49,382 nucleotides of DNA from Caldilineaceae bacterium (GTDB lineage Bacteria; Chloroflexota; Anaerolineae; Caldilineales; Caldilineaceae): assembly GCA_026645575.1 (NCBI GenBank), contig JAPKMW010000094.1, forward strand, positions 1 through 49,382. Reading direction: 5' to 3'. The notes beneath the pieces were generated by a model. It saw nothing but the letters and a program-made list of their open reading frames with translations, was not told where the DNA came from and did not search any database. Every line of letters begins with the position of its first letter. The first letter of the stretch is position 1. Shown here piece after piece: positions 1 to 8,547 of the stretch. Made by a program: the position numbers and the translations under genes.

Positions 1-53
1 TTTTTACTCATGTGAACACAGAATTCTATTTCTAATTACTTTCTGGGTTTTAC

Positions 54-938
54 TTAGCTACGGTGCTGCGCTACCATCTCCGCAAAGCGGGCGCCGGCGC
101 TGTAGGCTTGTTGCAGGAAGCTTGGCTCGTCGCTGATGCCGGCGTTGCGCATGGAAACTTCGTAGCTCATCGGTTTGCTATAGGGCGCAACGGCGATCAA
201 CTGCGCGGCTAGTTGCCAGTCCACGGCGCCGGTAAAGGGCAGCCGATGTTGGTCTTCCTCACCGTTATTGTCGTGAAGATGCAGGACCGCCAATCGCTGT
301 AGCAGCGGCGCCAGCCGATCCATGCGGTTGCGGCCCAGAATGGCATGGCCGGAATCATAACAGAAACCGATGTACTCGGGCGGATAGGCGTCGTACACCT
401 GTAAAATCAAGTCAAAATTATCATCCGCTGCTGCTTTGGTCACGGCTCCGGCGGCTGCGCCTTGAAAGTCAATCAGATTTTCCAAAGCAATCCGTACACC
501 GCGTTCGCGAGCGTAAGGTTCCAGTTCATCCAATGTTTTGCGCAGGCGATCCCAGATCAGGCCATTGAACAGCGCCATCTGCGGGTCTTTGGTCGGCGGG
601 TAGAGGTGCATGACAACAGCGTCACCACCCAGGCGGGCGGTGAAATCAATGCGATTCTTGACCAACGCCACACCTGCCAGGCGCGCATATTCTTTGGGGG
701 AATACCAGAACTTTTCGCGCCCCTCGGAACCATGGACATCCGCCAGTTGTAGGCCATAGTCCTTCAACCACTGGCCGATCTGCGCGATCTCTGCTTCGTG
801 ATAGAGAAAATCTGTATTCCAGTGGTGACACCAGTGTACGTGGGTAAACCCGGCCGCGGCGCTGGCGCGCAGAAAAGGCTCCGGATCACCCTGGTCAAGC
901 TTGTAGTCCGTTGTAATTGAGAGTGGCATGTTTATCAT
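54..938 (-). CDS. Sugar phosphate isomerase/epimerase, xylose isomerase-like TIM barrel
   Basis: A cytosolic TIM-barrel protein of the AP endonuclease 2 / xylose isomerase-like family, which isomerises or epimerises sugars and inositols with a divalent metal. The family metal ligands are visible in order: Glu in ALENL, Asp and His in CYDSGH, His in LHLHDN and Glu in SYEVSM. The reading frame stays open upstream to a TTG at 1058, but the conserved barrel strand begins at MINMPLSITTDY, so the ATG at 938 (or the ATG at 929) is the likely start; neither has a strong ribosome binding site. It is divergent from the nucleotide-sugar cassette across about 250 bp. The minus strand of that gap has a TATAAT at 1100-1095, a possible -10 box without a convincing -35. 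The substrate cannot be told from sequence, and a link to the neighbouring sugar cassette is only suggested by position. Confidence 0.8.
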   Translation of the reverse strand: MINMPLSITTDYKLDQGDPEPFLRASAAAGFTHVHWCHHWNTDFLYHEAEIAQIGQWLKDYGLQLADVHGSEGREKFWYSPKEYARLAGVALVKNRIDFTARLGGDAVVMHLYPPTKDPQMALFNGLIWDRLRKTLDELEPYARERGVRIALENLIDFQGAAAGAVTKAAADDNFDLILQVYDAYPPEYIGFCYDSGHAILGRNRMDRLAPLLQRLAVLHLHDNNGEEDQHRLPFTGAVDWQLAAQLIAVAPYSKPMSYEVSMRNAGISDEPSFLQQAYSAGARFAEMVAQHRS

Positions 939-1194
939 CACCGTTCGCTTTTTGCCGGCCAGTCTACTGTCAACCCATTCATCTACTTTACTTGTGACAG
1001 TATTCTGACAGGCTTTTTTGACCATATCACAGCTATAGTTATCAGCAAAGCCCGCCAATCAATTGTTGGGGTAACCATTACGAATTCTGTCTTGATTATA
1101 GCAGATAACGCAGTAACCCATAAGATAGCCATCCGTTGTCACAAGAATGAGTCACAAGAATGGTAGGAAGAAAGCTGTGGATAAGAGTCAAACC

Positions 1195-2442
1195 ATGAAC
1201 AAGAACAACCATCAACCCCATTGTCGCTTCTGTGGCAATGCCTTACAGCACACCTTTGTCGATCTGGGCATGTCCCCCCTGTGTGAAAGCTACGTCAGCC
1301 CTGAAAAGCTCAATGACATGGAGCCATTCTACCCGCTCCATGTCTATGTCTGTGACCAATGTTTCCTGGTGCAATTAGAGGAGTTTGTCAGCCCGGAGCA
1401 TATCTTCACCGAATATGCCTATTTCTCATCATACGCCACCAGTTGGCTGGACCATTGCCGCCGTTACACCCATCAGATGATCGAACGCTTCCACTACAAC
1501 AAAGCGAGTTTTGTTGTGGAGTTAGCCAGTAATGATGGCTATCTCTTGCAATATTTTGTTGAGCAGGGGGTGCCGGCGCTGGGTGTTGAACCGGCGGCCA
1601 ATGTCGCCAAAGTCGCCGTCGAAAAGGGGGTGCCGACCCTGGTGGAATTTTTTGGCACGGCTTGTGCGCAGCGCATGGTCACCGCCGGTCAACAGGCGGA
1701 TCTGATCATTGGCAATAATGTTCTGGCGCAAGTCACCGACTTGAATGACTTTGTAGCCGGGATGAAGTTGCTACTCAAGCCGACCGGGGTGATCACAATG
1801 GAATTCCCTCATTTAATCCGGTTGGTTGAAGGCAATCAATTTGACACAATCTATCATGAACACTTTTCCTACTTCAGCTTCATCACAGCGGAAAAGATCT
1901 TTGCCGCCCACGGCCTGACGCTCTTTGATGTCGAAGAGGTGCCGACGCATGGTGGCTCGTTGCGCATCTATGGTCGCCACAACGAGGACCAGAGCAAGCC
2001 GGTAGGCGAACGGGTCATTGCCATGCGTGCCAGCGAAGAAGCCGCCGGCATCACCACCCTGGCCTATTACCGGGCCTTTGCTGAACAGGTGCAACAGACC
2101 AAGCGCAAGCTGCTCAATTTCTTGATTGAAGTGCGCGCACAGGGCAAAAGCGTAGCCGGCTACGGGGCGCCGGGCAAGGGCAACACCTTGCTCAACTACT
2201 GTGGCGTCCGCACTGACTTCCTTGACTATACGGTTGATCGCAACCCTTACAAACAGGGCAAGTTCCTGCCGGGCACTCATATTCCGATCTTTGCCCCTGA
2301 CAAAATTCAGGAGACACAACCGGACTATGTGCTCATCTTGCCCTGGAACTTTAAGGACGAGATTATCCAACAAGTTTCACACATTCGCAATTGGGGCGGC
2401 AAGTTTGTTGTCCCCATTCCTGAAGTGACCATCTATGCCTAA
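1195..2442 (+). CDS. Class I SAM-dependent C-methyltransferase with N-terminal zinc-binding domain
   Basis: Three-part architecture typical of NDP-hexose C-methyltransferases (TylC3/EvaC-like). An N-terminal zinc-binding domain has the pairs CRFCGN and CDQC. A central Rossmann methyltransferase has the SAM loop VVELASNDGYLLQYF. A C-terminal domain of the C-methyltransferase family carries GYGAPGKGNTLLNYCG. Known members add a methyl group to C3 of a 4-keto deoxysugar nucleotide, giving a branched sugar. The frame can start at 1147, but the extra residues are Lys/Asn-rich and unlike the family, so the ATG at 1195 is preferred. It opens a plus-strand cassette with an epimerase, a 3,5-epimerase and a cytidylyltransferase, which fits synthesis of a branched, modified sugar for the adjacent polysaccharide locus. 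The exact substrate is inferred. Confidence 0.88.
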   Translation: MNKNNHQPHCRFCGNALQHTFVDLGMSPLCESYVSPEKLNDMEPFYPLHVYVCDQCFLVQLEEFVSPEHIFTEYAYFSSYATSWLDHCRRYTHQMIERFHYNKASFVVELASNDGYLLQYFVEQGVPALGVEPAANVAKVAVEKGVPTLVEFFGTACAQRMVTAGQQADLIIGNNVLAQVTDLNDFVAGMKLLLKPTGVITMEFPHLIRLVEGNQFDTIYHEHFSYFSFITAEKIFAAHGLTLFDVEEVPTHGGSLRIYGRHNEDQSKPVGERVIAMRASEEAAGITTLAYYRAFAEQVQQTKRKLLNFLIEVRAQGKSVAGYGAPGKGNTLLNYCGVRTDFLDYTVDRNPYKQGKFLPGTHIPIFAPDKIQETQPDYVLILPWNFKDEIIQQVSHIRNWGGKFVVPIPEVTIYA

Positions 2443-2452
2443 GCTGATGCTC

Positions 2453-2476
2453 TTGCCATCTGGTCATCTTGTCACT
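2453..2476. repeat. Short octamer repeat TTGTCATC-like (3 units)
   Basis: Three adjacent 8-bp units (TTGCCATC, TGGTCATC, TTGTCACT) lie in the 51-bp gap before the epimerase gene. They match the octamer family at 40582-40605 and 46306-46393. Confidence 0.5.
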
Positions 2477-2493
2477 TTTCATGGAGGGTAGAT

Positions 2494-3579
2494 ATGCGTG
2501 TATTAGTTACTGGCCATAAAGGCTATATCGGCGTCGTGCTGATGCCAATGTTGTTGGCGGCCGGCCATGAAGCCGTGGGCGTTGATAGCGATCTTTATGA
2601 ACGCTGCACCTTTGGCGATGCGCTGCCGGCAACCGCCACCATCCGCAAAGATATTCGCGACCTGGAAATCGCTGATCTAGAGGGATTTGACGCGGTGCTG
2701 CATCTGGCCGCCTTATCCAATGACCCGCTAGGCAATTTAAACCCGAATTTGACCTACGACATCAATCATCGCGCTTCGGTGCGACTGGCGCGGTTGGCAA
2801 AAGCGGTTGGCATTCAACGTTTTCTCTTCTCCTCCTCGTGCAGCACTTATGGCGCCGCCGGCGATGAGATGCTCACCGAAGAGGCCGCCTTTAACCCAGT
2901 CACCCCCTATGGTCACTCGAAGGTGTTGGTGGAACAAGAGGTCGCCGCGTTGGCCGATGACGATTTTAGCCCGACCTATCTGCGCAATGCCACGGCCTAT
3001 GGCGTATCCCCGCGTCATCGCTTTGACATTGTGCTGAACAATCTCATGGCCTGGGCCTATACCACTGGGCGAATCTTGATCAAAAGCGATGGGATGGCTT
3101 GGCGCCCCATTGTTCACATTGAGGATATTGGACGCGCCTTCCTGGCCGCCTTAGAAGCACCGCGTGCGGCTGTTCACAACCAGGCGTTCAATGTTGGCCG
3201 CAACAGTGAGAACTATCGCATTCGTGAATTAGCCGAAATTGTCAAAGCAGTTGCGCCCCATTGTGAAATCGAATACGCCAAAGATGGCGAGCCGGACAAA
3301 CGCACTTATCGCGTTGACTTTAGGAAGATCGAGCAACAGTTGCCGACCTTCCAGCCACAGTGGAGCGCGCGGCGTGGCGCCGAAGAGTTGCTGGCCGCCT
3401 ATCAACAGATTGGGCTGACGGTGGACGAATTTGAAGGGCCGCGTTACAAGCGGATTGACCACATCCGTCATCTGTTACGCACCAACTTGCTGGATGGCGA
3501 GTTGCGTTGGCGTCAACCAGTAAAGCGGGTCATGCCAATGCCGGTTGCGGAGAAGGTCTATGCTGTTCCAGCCGACTAA
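2494..3579 (+). CDS. NAD-dependent epimerase/dehydratase (extended SDR)
   Basis: Extended short-chain dehydrogenase acting on a nucleotide sugar. The N-terminus has the NAD-binding motif TGHKGYIG, followed by an Asp-rich second strand (VGVDSD) and DAVLHLAALS. The catalytic region has FSSSCSTYG and the YGHSK Tyr/Lys pair. The Ser-Cys-Ser-Thr before YG resembles sugar epimerases rather than 4,6-dehydratases, which carry Asp-Glu there. Length (361 aa) is normal. The start is an ATG with a GGAGG box 8 nt upstream. It lies 51 bp after the C-methyltransferase, and the next gene begins inside its 3' end, so these are very likely co-transcribed. It may be a 4-epimerase or 4-ketoreductase finishing the branched sugar; no obvious sugar-nucleotide 4,6-dehydratase is present in the window. 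Confidence 0.85.
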   Translation: MRVLVTGHKGYIGVVLMPMLLAAGHEAVGVDSDLYERCTFGDALPATATIRKDIRDLEIADLEGFDAVLHLAALSNDPLGNLNPNLTYDINHRASVRLARLAKAVGIQRFLFSSSCSTYGAAGDEMLTEEAAFNPVTPYGHSKVLVEQEVAALADDDFSPTYLRNATAYGVSPRHRFDIVLNNLMAWAYTTGRILIKSDGMAWRPIVHIEDIGRAFLAALEAPRAAVHNQAFNVGRNSENYRIRELAEIVKAVAPHCEIEYAKDGEPDKRTYRVDFRKIEQQLPTFQPQWSARRGAEELLAAYQQIGLTVDEFEGPRYKRIDHIRHLLRTNLLDGELRWRQPVKRVMPMPVAEKVYAVPAD

Positions 3580-4093
3580 TTTGGCCGACGCCTATCTGAT
3601 CGACCTGGAAAAGGCGACAGACGAACGGGGCTTTTTTGCCCGTTCCTGGTGTGTACAAGAGTTCGCCGCCCACGGGCTGGATAGCAACTTGGTGCAGTGC
3701 AACCTTTCCTACAACCTGCGCCAGGGCACACTGCGGGGGATGCACTACCAGTTGGCGCCCTTTGCCGAAACCAAGCTGGTGCGATGCATTCGAGGTGCGC
3801 TCTATGATGTGATCATCGACCTGCGCCCCACCTCGTCCACCTACCTGCACTGGTTGGGGGTGACGCTCAGTGCTGAAAACCGCACGGCGCTCTATGTGCC
3901 GCAAGGCTTCGCCCACGGTTTCCAGACGCTGACCGATGAAACCGAGGTCTTTTACCAGATGTCAACATTCTATGCACCTGAGTATGCACGGGGTCTACGG
4001 TGGAATGACCCCCGCTTCAATATTGAGTGGCCGCTACCGGTGACGGTGATGTCGGCCAGGGATCAAAGTTATCCTGACTTTACCGAAGCGTAG
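3560..4093 (+). CDS. rfbC: dTDP-4-dehydrorhamnose 3,5-epimerase-like protein
   Basis: RfbC/RmlC cupin family, 177 aa. Recognisable motifs are DERGFFARSW near the N-terminus, the catalytic-His segment GTLRGMHYQL and the sheet motif FAHGFQTLTDETEVFYQMS. The family epimerises C3 and C5 of a 4-keto-6-deoxy sugar nucleotide. The frame is open from a TTG at 3545, but GGAGAAGG at 3550-3557 sits correctly before the ATG at 3560, so that start is chosen. It overlaps the preceding epimerase by 20 bp, which implies translational coupling. In a cassette with an RfbF-like cytidylyltransferase the real substrate may be a CDP-linked rather than dTDP-linked sugar; that is inference. Confidence 0.85.
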   Translation: MLFQPTNLADAYLIDLEKATDERGFFARSWCVQEFAAHGLDSNLVQCNLSYNLRQGTLRGMHYQLAPFAETKLVRCIRGALYDVIIDLRPTSSTYLHWLGVTLSAENRTALYVPQGFAHGFQTLTDETEVFYQMSTFYAPEYARGLRWNDPRFNIEWPLPVTVMSARDQSYPDFTEA

Positions 4094-4201
4094 GTACAGT
4101 TGCCGTTCAGGCGCACATATTCTTTCATTAACCAGTGCGGTTGTATACCCATAGGTGTGGAACTAAGGGGTTTCCCAGATGGAGAACCCTAGCGACTCGC
4201 T

Positions 4202-4286
4202 TGTCACCCTGAAAGGGCCTCCTAAGGTATGGTTGCCGAGAGACCCTTTCAGAGTGACAGACAACCATACCGCCAAAAATCCTTAG
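4202..4286. repeat. Interleaved inverted repeats (A-B-A'-B'), pseudoknot-capable
   Basis: In the 239-bp gap before the DUF4910 gene, arm A (4202-4217, TGTCACCCTGAAAGGG) pairs with A' (4244-4259) with one mismatch. Arm B (4226-4235, GGTATGGTTG) pairs perfectly with B' (4262-4271). B lies in the loop of A/A', so the two helices cross. A further CTAAGG (4222-4227) matches CCTTAG (4281-4286) on the B helix across a bulge. The remainder of the gap shows only weak flanking complementarity. Confidence 0.7.
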
Positions 4287-4332
4287 CGCCTGCGCATGGG
4301 TTCCAGACCGCACCTACCGATTGAGCAGCAAA

Positions 4333-5682
4333 ATGTCTACTATGGACTTGATGACTGTTAACCCAATAAACGCAGAAGCGGCAGCGATGGGGCAGGTCAT
4401 GCACGAGTTGATGGCCCAGCTCTACCCCATCTGTCGCAGCATCACCGGCGACGGGGTGCGCCAGTCGCTACGCCTGGTACAGCAGCAAATCCCGCTGACA
4501 CTGCATGAAGTGCCGACCGGGACGTCGGTTTTTGACTGGAGTGTGCCAAAAGAGTGGAACATTCGTGATGCGTATGTCAAAAATGGACAGGGCGAAAAGG
4601 TCATTGATTTCCAACAATCAACTCTGCATGTGTTGAACTACAGCACACCGATTCAGGCACGGATGCCTCTGGCAACGTTGAAAGAGCATCTATTTTCATT
4701 GCCTGATCAACCGCAGAGTATCCCCTATCGCACCTCTTACTATCGCGAAAACTGGGGCTTCTGCCTGAGCCACAACGCGTTGCTGAAGTTAACCGATGGC
4801 GATTACGAGGTTTGTATTGATGCAACACTGGCCGACGGGTATCTGACTTACGGCGAGTTGGTGCTGCCGGGCGCCAGTGAGGAAACAGTTTTAATTTCCT
4901 GTCATTGCTGCCATCCGTCGCTCTGTAACGATAATTTATCGGGTATGGCGCTCAGTACCTATTTGGCGAAAGCGTTGTTGGCCCAAAGCGCAGAACGGCC
5001 ACGCCGTTATACCTATCGCTTTCTTTTTATTCCAGGGACGATTGGATCAATTACCTGGCTTGCGTTACACGAAGAAGAAGCCCTGAAGATCAAGCATGGG
5101 TTGGTAGTGGCCTGTGTCGGCGACGAGGGCGCCTTTACCTATAAAAGAAGCCGGCAGGGCAATGCGGAGATCGACCGGGCGGTTATTCATACCCTGGCAC
5201 AACGACAGCAACCTTATCAAGTGTTGGATTTTTCGCCCTATGGCTATGACGAACGGCAATATTGTTCGCCCGGTTTTAACTTGGCCGTCGGCAGCTTGAC
5301 CCGCACCCCGCATGGTCGCTTCCCAGAGTACCATACGTCGGATGACAACCTGGCCTTTGTCACCCCGGCGGCCCTGGGCGAGTCGCTGGCGGTTTACCTG
5401 GCGGTGGTTGATCTGTTGGAGCAGAACGATACTTATATCAATCTCAAGCCCAAAGGGGAACCCCAGTTGGGCAAACGGGGGTTATACAGCGCCTTCGGCG
5501 GCAAGAAGGAGAGCAAAGCCAGTGAAATGGCGATGTTGTGGGTCCTCAACTATGCCGACGGACACCATACGTTGCTCGATATTGCCGAAAAGTCCGGCTA
5601 TGCCTTCCCGTTGATCGCTGAAGTCGCCCACACGTTGGCGACGCATGGCTTGTTAGAGAGGAGAGCAGATGAAGTTCACTAA
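4333..5682 (+). CDS. DUF4910 aminopeptidase-like protein with C-terminal winged-helix region
   Basis: Resembles DUF4910/DUF2172 proteins, which keep an M28-type Zn-aminopeptidase fold and are found in surface-polysaccharide gene sets. Visible features are the N-terminal LYPICRSITGDGVRQSL, the insert TSVFDWSVPKEWNI, and the metal-site segment SCHCCHPSLCNDNLSG with a later CVGDEG and a His in FPEYHTSDDNL. The last about 80 residues (ASEMAMLWVLNYADG onward) look like a small winged helix. Possible starts are ATG at 4333, 4342 or 4351; no clear ribosome binding site decides between them. The gene overlaps the following aminotransferase by 14 bp, so they are probably coupled. A peptidase-like enzyme beside an aminotransferase and a deacetylase suggests it trims an acyl or amide group from an aminosugar; the reaction is not known to me. 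Confidence 0.75.
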   Translation: MSTMDLMTVNPINAEAAAMGQVMHELMAQLYPICRSITGDGVRQSLRLVQQQIPLTLHEVPTGTSVFDWSVPKEWNIRDAYVKNGQGEKVIDFQQSTLHVLNYSTPIQARMPLATLKEHLFSLPDQPQSIPYRTSYYRENWGFCLSHNALLKLTDGDYEVCIDATLADGYLTYGELVLPGASEETVLISCHCCHPSLCNDNLSGMALSTYLAKALLAQSAERPRRYTYRFLFIPGTIGSITWLALHEEEALKIKHGLVVACVGDEGAFTYKRSRQGNAEIDRAVIHTLAQRQQPYQVLDFSPYGYDERQYCSPGFNLAVGSLTRTPHGRFPEYHTSDDNLAFVTPAALGESLAVYLAVVDLLEQNDTYINLKPKGEPQLGKRGLYSAFGGKKESKASEMAMLWVLNYADGHHTLLDIAEKSGYAFPLIAEVAHTLATHGLLERRADEVH

Positions 5683-6976
5683 GGCGAAAGAGCTACAACG
5701 CAAGAGTCATGCCCTGATTCCCGGCGGCGCGCACACCTACGCCAAGGGCGACGACCAATACCCGGAAGAGGCGCCCGGTTTTATCTGCCGTGGGGAAGGG
5801 TGCCATGTATGGGATATTGACGGCAACGAGTTTATCGAATATGGCATGGGCCTACGCTCAGTCACATTGGGCCACGCCTACCGCCCAGTGATGGAAGCGG
5901 CCTGGCGCCAGATGCAATGTGGCAACAATTTTACCCGCCCTGCCCCCATTGAGGTGGCGTGCGCCGAACAGTTTCTTAGCCTGATCCCCCAAGCGGAGAT
6001 GGTGAAGTTTGCCAAAAATGGCTCTGATGTGACCACGGCGGCCATTAAGCTGGCGCGCGCCTACACCGGGCGCACGCTAGTGGCGATCTGCGGCGATCAT
6101 CCTTTCTTTTCGGTAGACGACTGGTTTATCGGCAGCACACCGATGGCCGCCGGCATTCCACAGATGGCCCGTCAGGCAACGGTGAAATTTCGCTACAACG
6201 ATCTTGCCAGCGTTGAGACGCTCTTTGCGGCCTATCCCAACCAGATTGCCTGCTTGATTATGGAAGCGGAGACGAGCGAACCACCGACCCATAACTTTTT
6301 ACATGAGGTCAGGCGACTTTGTCACCAACATGGCGCCCTCTTTGTCTTGGATGAGATCATTACCGGTTTTCGCTGGCATCGGAGTGGCGCCCAAGCTTGT
6401 TATGATCTACAACCCGATCTTTCAACCTTTGCCAAAGCAATGGGCAATGGCTTTTCCGTGGCGGCGCTGGCCGGCAAGCAGGAGATCATGGAGCTAGGCG
6501 GGTTGTATCATAACAAGGAGCGGGTCTTTCTCCTTTCCACCACCTATGGCGCCGAGACCTTCACCCTGGCGGCGGCGATGGCAACCATGCAAATCTATCA
6601 AAACGAGCCGGTTGTAGAGCACCTTCATGCGCAGGGGGCAAAATTACGCGCCGGGATCGATCAGGCCATCAGTGTGAATGGGCTGGACGAGTATGTGCAG
6701 GTAATTGGTCGGGCTTGCAACCTGGTCTATGTGACGCGCGACCAGGAGAAGCAGCGTTCCCAACCCTTCCGTACACTCTTTTTGCAGGAGACGATCAAGC
6801 GCGGGCTATTGATGCCATCGCTCGTCGTCAGCTATTCGCATACCGACGGCGATATTCAGCGGACCGTTGAAGCCATTGGTGGCGCGCTGCGGGTCTATCG
6901 CCAGGCGCTTGACAATGGTATCGAAAACTATTTAGTGGGCCGGCCCGTGGCGCCGGTCTTCCGTACATACAACTAA
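5669..6976 (+). CDS. Class III PLP-dependent aminotransferase (glutamate-1-semialdehyde aminomutase-like)
   Basis: PLP enzyme of fold type I, class III, 435 aa. The N-terminal segment LIPGGAHTYAKGDDQYPEEAPGF and the PLP motif VLDEIITGFR (Asp228) followed by TFAKAMGNG (Lys256, Schiff base) resemble glutamate-1-semialdehyde aminomutase. Its place in a sugar cassette argues for a nucleotide-sugar or small-acceptor aminotransferase rather than haem synthesis. The start ATG at 5669 has GAGAGGAGAG upstream, inside the 3' end of the DUF4910 gene. A 54-bp perfect palindrome starts 2 bp after its stop codon. Confidence 0.82.
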   Translation: MKFTKAKELQRKSHALIPGGAHTYAKGDDQYPEEAPGFICRGEGCHVWDIDGNEFIEYGMGLRSVTLGHAYRPVMEAAWRQMQCGNNFTRPAPIEVACAEQFLSLIPQAEMVKFAKNGSDVTTAAIKLARAYTGRTLVAICGDHPFFSVDDWFIGSTPMAAGIPQMARQATVKFRYNDLASVETLFAAYPNQIACLIMEAETSEPPTHNFLHEVRRLCHQHGALFVLDEIITGFRWHRSGAQACYDLQPDLSTFAKAMGNGFSVAALAGKQEIMELGGLYHNKERVFLLSTTYGAETFTLAAAMATMQIYQNEPVVEHLHAQGAKLRAGIDQAISVNGLDEYVQVIGRACNLVYVTRDQEKQRSQPFRTLFLQETIKRGLLMPSLVVSYSHTDGDIQRTVEAIGGALRVYRQALDNGIENYLVGRPVAPVFRTYN

Positions 6977-6977
6977 G

Positions 6978-7031
6978 ATTTACCCTCTTCGTAGGGGCAA
7001 GATATATCTTGCCCCTACGAAGAGGGTAAAT
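6978..7031. repeat. 54-bp perfect palindrome
   Basis: A gap-free palindrome with each half 27 bp, centred on GATATATC at 7001-7008 and ending in ATTTACCCTC and its complement. It fills most of the 77-bp gap between the aminotransferase and the cytidylyltransferase and ends 11 bp before the AGGAGG box of the latter. As RNA it would form a very stable hairpin (no T-tract), so it may limit read-through or protect mRNA ends. Confidence 0.9.
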
Positions 7032-7053
7032 GCGACAAATCAGGAGGTGATTG

Positions 7054-7899
7054 ATGAAAGTCGTTCTCTTTTGCGGTGGATTAGGCACACGGTTACGGGA
7101 ATATTCGGAGACAATTCCTAAGCCGCTGGTCGATATTGGCTACCGTCCGATTATGTGGCACTTAATGAAATATTATGCCCACTTTGGTCACAAAGAGTTT
7201 ATTCTTTGTCTAGGCTATCGCGGCGATATGATCAAGGAATATTTTCTTAAATATAACGAGTGGCTCTCGAATGATTTTGTCATTGGCGATGGTGGTCGCA
7301 CCATGCACCTCTACAACCAGGATATTGCTGATTGGACGATCACCTTTGTCGATACCGGGTTACAGAGCAATATCGGGCAACGGCTGGTAGCGGTAAAGGA
7401 CTTCCTGGCCGATGATGAAGTTTTTATGGCGAACTATACCGATGGCCTCTCCGATCTATTCCTGCCCGATTACATCAACTTCTTCCAGACACAGGACAAA
7501 GTTGCCAGTTTCTTATGTGTGACACCCTCGCAATCTTTCCATGTTGTGGCGATGGACCAAGCGGGTGGCGTTGAGGCGATCAAGCCGATCAATCAAGGCG
7601 ACATGTGGATCAATGGCGGCTTCTTTATCTTCAAGCAGCAAATCTTTGATTACATTCACGCTGGGGAAGAGTTGGTGCTGGAACCATTCCAACGTTTGAT
7701 CCAGGCCAATCAACTGGCGGCATACCGCAATCCAGGCTTTTGGGCCTGTATGGACACCTTTAAAGAGAAGAAACTTTTTGATGATATGTACGCGCGCGGC
7801 GCCATGCCGTGGGCCGTTTGGCAGAATGCCGAGGCAAAAGAATGTTTACGTTTACACCTTCCCATTCGCATGAAGCTCCCCGCGCCATACTCTGCGTAG
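7054..7899 (+). CDS. rfbF: Glucose-1-phosphate cytidylyltransferase-like nucleotidyltransferase
   Basis: Sugar-1-phosphate nucleotidyltransferase closest in pattern to RfbF, which makes CDP-glucose from CTP and glucose-1-phosphate. The signature CGGLGTRLREYSETIPKPLVDIG holds the nucleotide loop and the PKP lysine. MANYTDGLSDLFLPDY carries the metal-binding Asp as in RfbF, and WINGGFFIF and FWACMDTFKEKK follow. The track-open TTG at 7051 is passed over for ATG 7054, which lies 6 nt after AGGAGG (7042-7047). The PIG-L gene begins inside its 3' end. If the product is a CDP-sugar, the absence of a CDP-glucose 4,6-dehydratase nearby is notable. dTDP- or UDP-specificity cannot be excluded from sequence. 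Confidence 0.85.
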   Translation: MKVVLFCGGLGTRLREYSETIPKPLVDIGYRPIMWHLMKYYAHFGHKEFILCLGYRGDMIKEYFLKYNEWLSNDFVIGDGGRTMHLYNQDIADWTITFVDTGLQSNIGQRLVAVKDFLADDEVFMANYTDGLSDLFLPDYINFFQTQDKVASFLCVTPSQSFHVVAMDQAGGVEAIKPINQGDMWINGGFFIFKQQIFDYIHAGEELVLEPFQRLIQANQLAAYRNPGFWACMDTFKEKKLFDDMYARGAMPWAVWQNAEAKECLRLHLPIRMKLPAPYSA

Positions 7900-8495
7900 G
7901 TGCCCATAGCGATGATATTGAGATCGGCTGTGGCGGCGCCCTGCTGCGGCTGACGCGGGATTATCCCAATCTCACCGTTGACTGGGTGGTCTTGAGCGCA
8001 CGCGAAGAGCGGGCCACCGAGGCGGAAGCCAGCGCGGCCGCTTTCCTACAACAGGCCGGCTGTGCGCGAGTGCGGGTGCAACGCTTTCAGGATGGCTTTT
8101 TCCCCTACACCGGCGGGGAAATTAAGGGCTATTTTGAGTTGCTCAAGCGGGAGCTCAACCCGGATCTGGTCTTTACCCACTGTCGCCATGATCTTCATCA
8201 AGACCATCGCGTCGTAAACGAACTGACCTGGAATACCTTCCGCGATCATACGATCCTGGAATATGAGATTCCCAAATTTGATGGCGATCTCCAATCGCCC
8301 AACTTCTTTATCCATCTGGATGAAGAGCTTTGCCGGCAGAAGGTCGCTTACCTGATGCAATACTTCGCCACCCAAACCAACCGGTATTGGTTCACACCGG
8401 AAACGTTTCGGGGACTGATGCGCCTACGCGGGGTTGAATCGCGCGCCCCCGGCGGCTATGCCGAGGGCTTTTATTGTCGCAAAGTTGTGATCTAG
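7842..8495 (+). CDS. PIG-L/LmbE family N-acetyl-sugar deacetylase
   Basis: Zinc-dependent deacetylase of the PIG-L/LmbE family, which removes acetyl from N-acetylglucosamine-type groups. The zinc motif appears as AHSDDIEIGCGG (Ser in place of the usual Pro) and the second His site as HCRHDLHQDHR. At about 217 aa the length is normal. The frame is open from 7809, but ATG 7842 with GAGG at 7831-7834 fits better. The 5' end overlaps rfbF by 58 bp, so the pair is translationally coupled. It completes the cassette: deacetylation would free an amine placed by the class III aminotransferase or already present on the precursor sugar. Confidence 0.85.
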   Translation: MFTFTPSHSHEAPRAILCVGAHSDDIEIGCGGALLRLTRDYPNLTVDWVVLSAREERATEAEASAAAFLQQAGCARVRVQRFQDGFFPYTGGEIKGYFELLKRELNPDLVFTHCRHDLHQDHRVVNELTWNTFRDHTILEYEIPKFDGDLQSPNFFIHLDEELCRQKVAYLMQYFATQTNRYWFTPETFRGLMRLRGVESRAPGGYAEGFYCRKVVI

Positions 8496-8547
8496 TGTTT
8501 TGTCAAATAAATTTTGATGGGATAGTGTTTTGCGATATGTGTGCTTT

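Noticed and set aside
1093..1126. Promoter for the plus-strand sugar cassette in the first divergent gap
   Set aside because: TTGATT and TAAGAT-like hexamers are present but not at convincing spacing; not reported as a feature.
1813..2373. A 186-codon minus-strand open frame opposite the C-methyltransferase
   Set aside because: Antisense to a conserved domain, with no recognisable product.
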